This document shows positions 6,588 to 9,895 of a stretch of DNA of 9,895 nucleotides, piece after piece. The stretch comes from Acidimicrobiia bacterium. Its GTDB lineage: Bacteria; Actinomycetota; Acidimicrobiia; Spongiisociales; ZC4RG35. Each line of letters opens with the position of its first letter. The first letter of the stretch is position 1. A program made the translations under genes and the position numbers. The stretch covers positions 1 through 9,895 of the forward strand of contig WHTL01000130.1 of NCBI GenBank assembly GCA_009377735.1. Direction: 5' to 3'. A model generated the notes under the pieces. It made no database searches. It was not told where the DNA came from and saw nothing but the letters and a program-made list of their open reading frames with translations.

Positions 6588-7197
6588 CCAAAACGAGGCT
6601 GACACACTTCTCAGCCCTCTCATCGACACCAACGCTGACATCCTCACACAGCTCCACACTCGGCTAGTGACCGAGAGCGAGACCGCCGGTCTCCTCGACA
6701 TCGCTTATCACACAACCGACACCCCGGTCGGCAAGCTCTTGCTCGCTGCCACTGAGAAGGGGCTGGTCCGGGTCGCCTACCAAAGCGAGGATCACGACCG
6801 GGTCCTCCAAGCTCTCGCCGACAAGGTTAGCCCCCGAGTTCTGAAAGCTCCGAAACGCCTCGACCCGGTTGTCGAACAGCTCGACGAGTACTTCACGGGA
6901 GAACGCACCCAGTTCGACCTTCCCCTCGATCTCACCCTCAGTGGAGGGTTCCGCAAGACGGTCTTAGAACACCTCCCCGAAATCCCGTACGGGCACACCG
7001 AGTCGTACTCAGAGGTGGCAAAGGTCCTGGGGAACCCCAAAGCAGTACGTGCCGTCGGATCGGCCTGCGCCAACAATCCCCTGCCGGTGGTGGTCCCCTG
7101 TCATCGGGTCCTCCGCTCCGACGGCACCCTCGGCGGCTACCTAGGCGGCCTGAAAACAAAACAGACCCTCCTCAGCCTGGAGGCGGCAGCCGCGTGA
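6571..7197 (+). CDS. ogt: Methylated-DNA--protein-cysteine S-methyltransferase with N-terminal extension
   Basis: A suicide enzyme that moves a methyl or alkyl group from O6-alkylguanine (and O4-alkylthymine) in DNA onto its own cysteine. 208 residues. The active-site motif is VPCHRV with C177. The arginine finger is R160 in KAVRAVGSA, N169 matches the human N137 position, and E204 completes the Asn-His-Cys-Glu network. GGYLGGLKTK closes the alkyl pocket. The usual N-terminal domain starts near residue 42 (LLDIAYHTTDTPVGKLLL). The preceding 40 residues form an additional, probably helical extension absent from E. coli Ogt (171 aa) and containing LIDTNADILTQLHTRL. There is no Ada-type zinc domain or AraC-type helix-turn-helix, so it is not an Ada protein. 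The gene overlaps the sigma factor gene by 17 bp, which implies coupled expression. The extension could contact the sigma factor. A hairpin at 7202-7232 follows the stop. Confidence 0.95.
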   Translation: MSTTDSQNEADTLLSPLIDTNADILTQLHTRLVTESETAGLLDIAYHTTDTPVGKLLLAATEKGLVRVAYQSEDHDRVLQALADKVSPRVLKAPKRLDPVVEQLDEYFTGERTQFDLPLDLTLSGGFRKTVLEHLPEIPYGHTESYSEVAKVLGNPKAVRAVGSACANNPLPVVVPCHRVLRSDGTLGGYLGGLKTKQTLLSLEAAAA

Positions 7198-7201
7198 CAT
7201 T

Positions 7202-7232
7202 CTTCCCCCACGCAGGCGCAGGTGGGGGGAAG
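7202..7232 (+). terminator. GC-rich hairpin after ogt, probable terminator
   Basis: CTTCCCCCAC (7202-7211) pairs with GTGGGGGGAAG (7222-7232), one extra G bulging, around a 10-base loop. It starts 4 bases after the ogt stop codon. No T-run follows. The position and strength suit a terminator for the sigma-ogt unit. Confidence 0.65.
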
Positions 7233-7720
7233 TGGCAGCTCCGCAGGCGCTGACGATGGGGGCACTCCGCGAGACGGTCTCCACGCGACTCCAGGTTTGG
7301 TTGGTGTGGTCTTGTTGGGAACGGCGGAGCTGTTATTTCTGGGGAACTCCGTCCCCCAGACCCCCTATCACTTCTGGGGGGCTCCGCCCCCCAGACCCCC
7401 CACGGCTGCCTCGTCCCCCTCTCCTCGCGTGGTCGGGGCCGTCCGACCTCACCTCCGCGACTCGGCCTCTGTCTGTCGGGTTGGGGTGCCCTCACGGGTT
7501 CAGTGTCACGGTGTTCGAAGTCTTCCGCAGTCTCGTAATCGCCACTGGTCACAATCTGGCTATTCGGCCTTGAGTGAGTGCCTCCGGCCTTGATACTGGT
7601 CGCAGGCAGCTCGCCTGGAAGAGATGATGTCGTAGCGAAACACAGTCTCACCCGGTTCCAAGAAATGCCCTAGCTCCGCGACCCGATCTCGTCGCGAAGA
7701 TTGAAGGAATGCTCGGGGGG
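7233..7720. other. Non-coding stretch between ogt and the exonuclease/UvrC-like gene
   Basis: I see no convincing gene here on either strand: the open frames are Pro/Arg-rich, cross the hairpins and match no family I know. What it holds is structure. Besides the paired repeats at 7337-7401 there are perfect 6-bp stems at 7431-7436/7443-7448 (GGTCGG/CCGACC) and 7677-7682/7691-7696 (CGCGAC/GTCGCG), and a short direct repeat CGGCCTTGA at 7565 and 7585. No tRNA-like T-loop is present. It may contain a promoter or a long leader for the downstream gene, but no clear -35/-10 pair is seen. Confidence 0.5.
7337..7401. repeat. Two 29-bp direct repeats, each a GC-rich hairpin (terminator-like)
   Basis: Copies at 7337-7365 and 7372-7400, offset by 35 bp, share TTCTGGGG..CTCCG.CCCCCAGACCCCC and differ at three positions. 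The second forms a perfect 8-bp stem, CTGGGGGG (7374-7381) with CCCCCCAG (7387-7394), around loop CTCCG. The first forms a 6-bp stem (7339-7344 with 7354-7359). Hairpins of this CTCCG-loop type are common between genes in high-GC bacteria and usually act as terminators in either direction. The pair probably arose by local duplication. Confidence 0.75.
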
Positions 7721-7773
7721 TGTGGGGGGCTTCAGTTGCGAGGCGAAGCCGATGCGAAGATCGGCCCCCCACA
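7721..7773 (+). promoter_or_regulatory. Leader with competing stems before the exonuclease/UvrC-like gene
   Basis: TGTGGGGGGC (7721-7730) is perfectly complementary to GCCCCCCACA (7764-7773), with an A-run directly after. Within the enclosed loop, GGCTTC (7728-7733) can pair with GAAGCC (7745-7750), and GCCGAT (7748-7753) with ATCGGC (7760-7765). These stems share bases, so they cannot all form at once. The element ends 37 bases before the ATG at 7811. An attenuator-like or translation-controlling leader is possible; a plain processed hairpin is the alternative. Confidence 0.4.
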
Positions 7774-7810
7774 AAAAACTGTCACACTCTCGCGCGAACG
7801 TGTGTTCGGT

Positions 7811-9448
7811 ATGGTTTCGGAGGCTGTGGTACCGGTTCAGGGCAGTTTCGAGGACCTGGGGACTCCCTTGTCTCAGGTTACGTTTTGTGTGCTCGATCTG
7901 GAGACCACGGGGGGATCGGCACGGGACTGTGAAATCACCGAGATCGGGGCGGCCCGGTACCGGCTGGGTGATGAGGTCGGAGTTTTCCAGACCCTGGTGG
8001 ATCCGGGTGCGGAGATACCACCCTCGATCGTACTTCTCACCGGTATCACCCATGCCATGGTGGTGGATGCCCCGTCGATTGAAACCGCACTCCCCTCCTT
8101 CCTTGAGTTCGTCGGCAACGCTGTGATCGTCGGGCACAATGTCCGCTTCGACATGTCGTTTCTCGACGCCGCCTGTGACCGCCTCGACTATCCCCGGCTC
8201 GTCAACGACCGGGTCGACACCGTGGGGCTCGCCCGGCGTCTCATCCGTCCCGAGGTGCGGAACCTGCGGCTTGCCACGCTCGCCAAGCACTTCCGCTCAC
8301 CGGTGACACCCATACACCGCGCCCTCGAGGATGCCAGGGCCACTGCCGCCGTACTTTGGGGGCTTTTGGAGAGGGCAGGGACCATCGGCGTCACCACTCT
8401 GGACGAGTTGTTGGTGCTGCCCACGGCCAAGGGTTCCGCCCATTACGGGAAGATCGAGCTCACCGAGCGTCTCCCCCGTCGACCCGGTGTGTATCTGTTC
8501 CGGGACCGACACGGCGAGGTGATCTATGTGGGGAAGGCCAAGAACCTGCGGAGTCGGGTCCGCTCCTATTTTCATGGCGACAAGCGGCGGTCTATTGCCG
8601 ACATGTTGCGTCAGCTCGATCAGATCGATCATGTCGTCTGCCACAACGAGTTGGAGGCCGAGGTTCATGAGATCCGACTCATCCACACCCACCGACCACG
8701 GTTCAACCGACGCTCCAAACCTCCCAAGTCATCCCACTTCGTCAAGGTGACGTCCGAGGAGTTCCCCCGTCTCTCCCTGGTCCGAACAATTCGAGAAGGT
8801 GACGGCCCCTACCTCGGGCCCTTCCGATCCCGTAAGCAGGCCGAGCTCGTGATGTTTGCCATTTGGGATGCGATCCCAGTGCGTCGGTGTCTGGCAAGAC
8901 CCGGCTCGGGGTCACGGTGCGCCGCTGCTCAGATGGGACGTTCCCTCTGCCCCTGTGACGGGACATTGACACCCAGCCAATACCGCCCGGTGGTTGAGCG
9001 TCTCCGACACGCCCTCGTGTCTGAGCCGACAATCCTCCTCGAGCCCCTCGAGGAAAGGATGAACCATCTCGCCGAGCAACAGCGATACGAGGACGCCGCC
9101 ACGGCCCGCGACCGTTACCAGGCTCTGGCGGATGCCATCGACCGACGACGTGCCTGGCGGACCCTGACCGAGGCGGGATCCGTTGAGTTCGAAGATGAGG
9201 AGGGAACTCTCGTCCTCATCTCGGGTGGCGGCCTCGTCGGTGTGCGACCTGCCGGGATGCCTCCACCCCTGAGGGCGGTGGAGGATGAGATGCGCCCAGC
9301 CGTTCCACCGTCCGTGGGGGTAGCCGAGGAGGCACACTTGGTGTGGCGTTGGATCGCAACCGCCCAGCCGCGGCTCGTCCACAGTTCGGATGCTCTGGCG
9401 TCACCGGCGACGCCCGTTCCCCCTATCGGGGCGTCCCCCGAGACCTGA
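7811..9448 (+). CDS. DEDDh 3'-5' exonuclease fused to a GIY-YIG (UvrC-like) nuclease
   Basis: A two-nuclease fusion likely to act in DNA repair, of the kind known in actinobacteria (for example M. tuberculosis Rv2191). 545 residues. The N-terminal DnaQ/epsilon-type domain (about 20-185) has all DEDDh residues: D29 and E31 in LDLETTG, D114 in GHNVRFD, H169 and D174 in HRALEDA. The GIY-YIG domain (about 215-300) has GVY (226-228), YVGKAKNLRSRVRSYF from 239, and the ELEAE segment with the usual metal-binding Glu. A four-cysteine segment follows (C360, C370, C380, C382), then a UVR-like helical pair (about 411-440, EERMNHLAEQQRYEDAATARDRY). The UvrC C-terminal RNase H-like and HhH domains are absent, so only the 3'-incision half is represented, as in Cho-type proteins. 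The ATG at 7811 is chosen because the frame further up runs through leader hairpins; GTG codons at 7802 and 7826 are alternatives, none with a well-spaced ribosome binding site. Confidence 0.92.
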   Translation: MVSEAVVPVQGSFEDLGTPLSQVTFCVLDLETTGGSARDCEITEIGAARYRLGDEVGVFQTLVDPGAEIPPSIVLLTGITHAMVVDAPSIETALPSFLEFVGNAVIVGHNVRFDMSFLDAACDRLDYPRLVNDRVDTVGLARRLIRPEVRNLRLATLAKHFRSPVTPIHRALEDARATAAVLWGLLERAGTIGVTTLDELLVLPTAKGSAHYGKIELTERLPRRPGVYLFRDRHGEVIYVGKAKNLRSRVRSYFHGDKRRSIADMLRQLDQIDHVVCHNELEAEVHEIRLIHTHRPRFNRRSKPPKSSHFVKVTSEEFPRLSLVRTIREGDGPYLGPFRSRKQAELVMFAIWDAIPVRRCLARPGSGSRCAAAQMGRSLCPCDGTLTPSQYRPVVERLRHALVSEPTILLEPLEERMNHLAEQQRYEDAATARDRYQALADAIDRRRAWRTLTEAGSVEFEDEEGTLVLISGGGLVGVRPAGMPPPLRAVEDEMRPAVPPSVGVAEEAHLVWRWIATAQPRLVHSSDALASPATPVPPIGASPET

Positions 9449-9453
9449 ACCGA

Positions 9454-9895
9454 TCACCCGGTGGGCGAGACCACCTCTTCCCAGTCGATTCGATGACCGT
9501 AGGTCTTCTCCATATGACTGCTCTTGGCAACCACCTTCAGGATCATGGGAAGGAACAGGTCACGCATAACGCGGGCGAACCCATCGACTGTCTTGTTGCT
9601 GTTTACCTTGGCCGCGTTAGAGATGATTCGCTCGACGCGGGGGCGTCGGATTTCCTCGTAGCGGGCGAACGCCTCCGCCGGATCGGCAATGTCCCGAAGA
9701 CACTTGGCGAGGACCACCGCATCCTCGATGGCTAGGGACGCCCCCTGTCCCGAAGAGGGTGACGGGGCGTGGGCGGCGTCACCGATCACCACCATGCGAT
9801 CGGTGTGCCATGTGGGCAGATGCGGGATGGAGTGGACGGCGCTGGCATTCCCGATGGTTGGCGTCGCGTCTATCAGACGAGTCGCAGGACCGGCA
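9454..9895 (-). CDS. FAD-dependent monooxygenase, C-terminal part (5' end beyond window)
   Basis: The C-terminal 146 residues of a class A flavoprotein monooxygenase of the PHBH/PF01494 type, which uses FAD and NAD(P)H to hydroxylate a small, often aromatic, substrate. The recognisable block is RMVVIGDAAHAPSPSSGQGA followed by SLAIEDAVVLAKCL. This is the GD motif, which contacts the FAD ribityl and pyrophosphate, and the helix after it. ARYEEIRRPRVERI is the usual continuation. The frame runs open through the right edge, so the N-terminal Rossmann GxGxxG motif lies outside. The substrate cannot be told from this part. The stop is 5 bp from the stop of the convergent exonuclease/UvrC-like gene, with no obvious terminator hairpin between them. 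Confidence 0.9.
   Translation of the reverse strand, partial: AGPATRLIDATPTIGNASAVHSIPHLPTWHTDRMVVIGDAAHAPSPSSGQGASLAIEDAVVLAKCLRDIADPAEAFARYEEIRRPRVERIISNAAKVNSNKTVDGFARVMRDLFLPMILKVVAKSSHMEKTYGHRIDWEEVVSPTG

Noticed and set aside
7172..7651. Open frames on both strands in the ogt to exonuclease/UvrC-like gap
   Set aside because: They cross several hairpins, are dominated by Pro, Arg and Gly, and show no recognisable motif.
7721..7778. Hairpin plus A-run as a minus-strand intrinsic terminator
   Set aside because: On the minus strand the T-run would come before the hairpin, not after it, and no minus-strand gene ends here.
7709..7810. Earlier start for the exonuclease/UvrC-like fusion at 7709
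   Set aside because: The extra 34 residues are the translated leader hairpins, the Shine-Dalgarno-like AAGG is only one base or so from the ATG, and homologues as I recall them begin nearer the exonuclease domain.

Overview
The window reads as a high-GC chromosomal stretch of an actinomycete (phylum Actinomycetota). Three things point there: GC-rich codon use, short or missing Shine-Dalgarno sites at several starts, and a small ECF-type sigma factor overlapping an O6-alkylguanine-DNA alkyltransferase gene, an arrangement I recall from other actinobacteria. The class Acidimicrobiia is my best guess from the style of the FtsH and PolX proteins, but I cannot prove it without a search. There is no sign of phage, transposon, CRISPR, tRNA or rRNA.

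Layout. Positions 1-1498 (minus) hold most of a PolX-type DNA polymerase with a C-terminal PHP domain, cut at the left edge. It is divergent from a plus-strand pair: the membrane protease FtsH (1578-3557, TTG start) and a large anchored exported protein of the DUF3352 type (3621-5552). A perfect 18-bp palindrome lies between those two genes, and a five-copy 27-bp tandem repeat lies inside the second. A strong hairpin at 5563-5597 ends this unit. The same DNA encodes the last residues of a convergent 70-aa zinc-ribbon protein (5556-5768, minus).

Positions 5880-7197 hold three plus-strand genes: a 46-aa metallothionein-like protein, an ECF-like sigma factor (6081-6587), and an Ogt-type alkyltransferase (6571-7197) that overlaps the sigma gene by 17 bp and carries an N-terminal extension of about 40 residues. 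A GC-rich hairpin follows. Next comes 613 bp without a convincing gene (7198-7810), containing two near-identical hairpin repeats and a leader with competing stems. It precedes a DEDDh exonuclease / GIY-YIG (UvrC-like) fusion (7811-9448). The right edge holds the C-terminal part of an FAD-dependent monooxygenase (9454-9895, minus), convergent with the fusion gene at 5 bp.

Theme. Three separate genes are for DNA repair (PolX, Ogt, exonuclease-UvrC fusion) and two are for protein or metal stress (FtsH, metallothionein). The most interesting unit is the sigma/Ogt pair. No ordinary anti-sigma gene adjoins the sigma factor, and the Ogt N-terminal extension could act as one, which would make the repair enzyme the alkylation sensor. 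That is a hypothesis from gene arrangement, not a demonstrated function.
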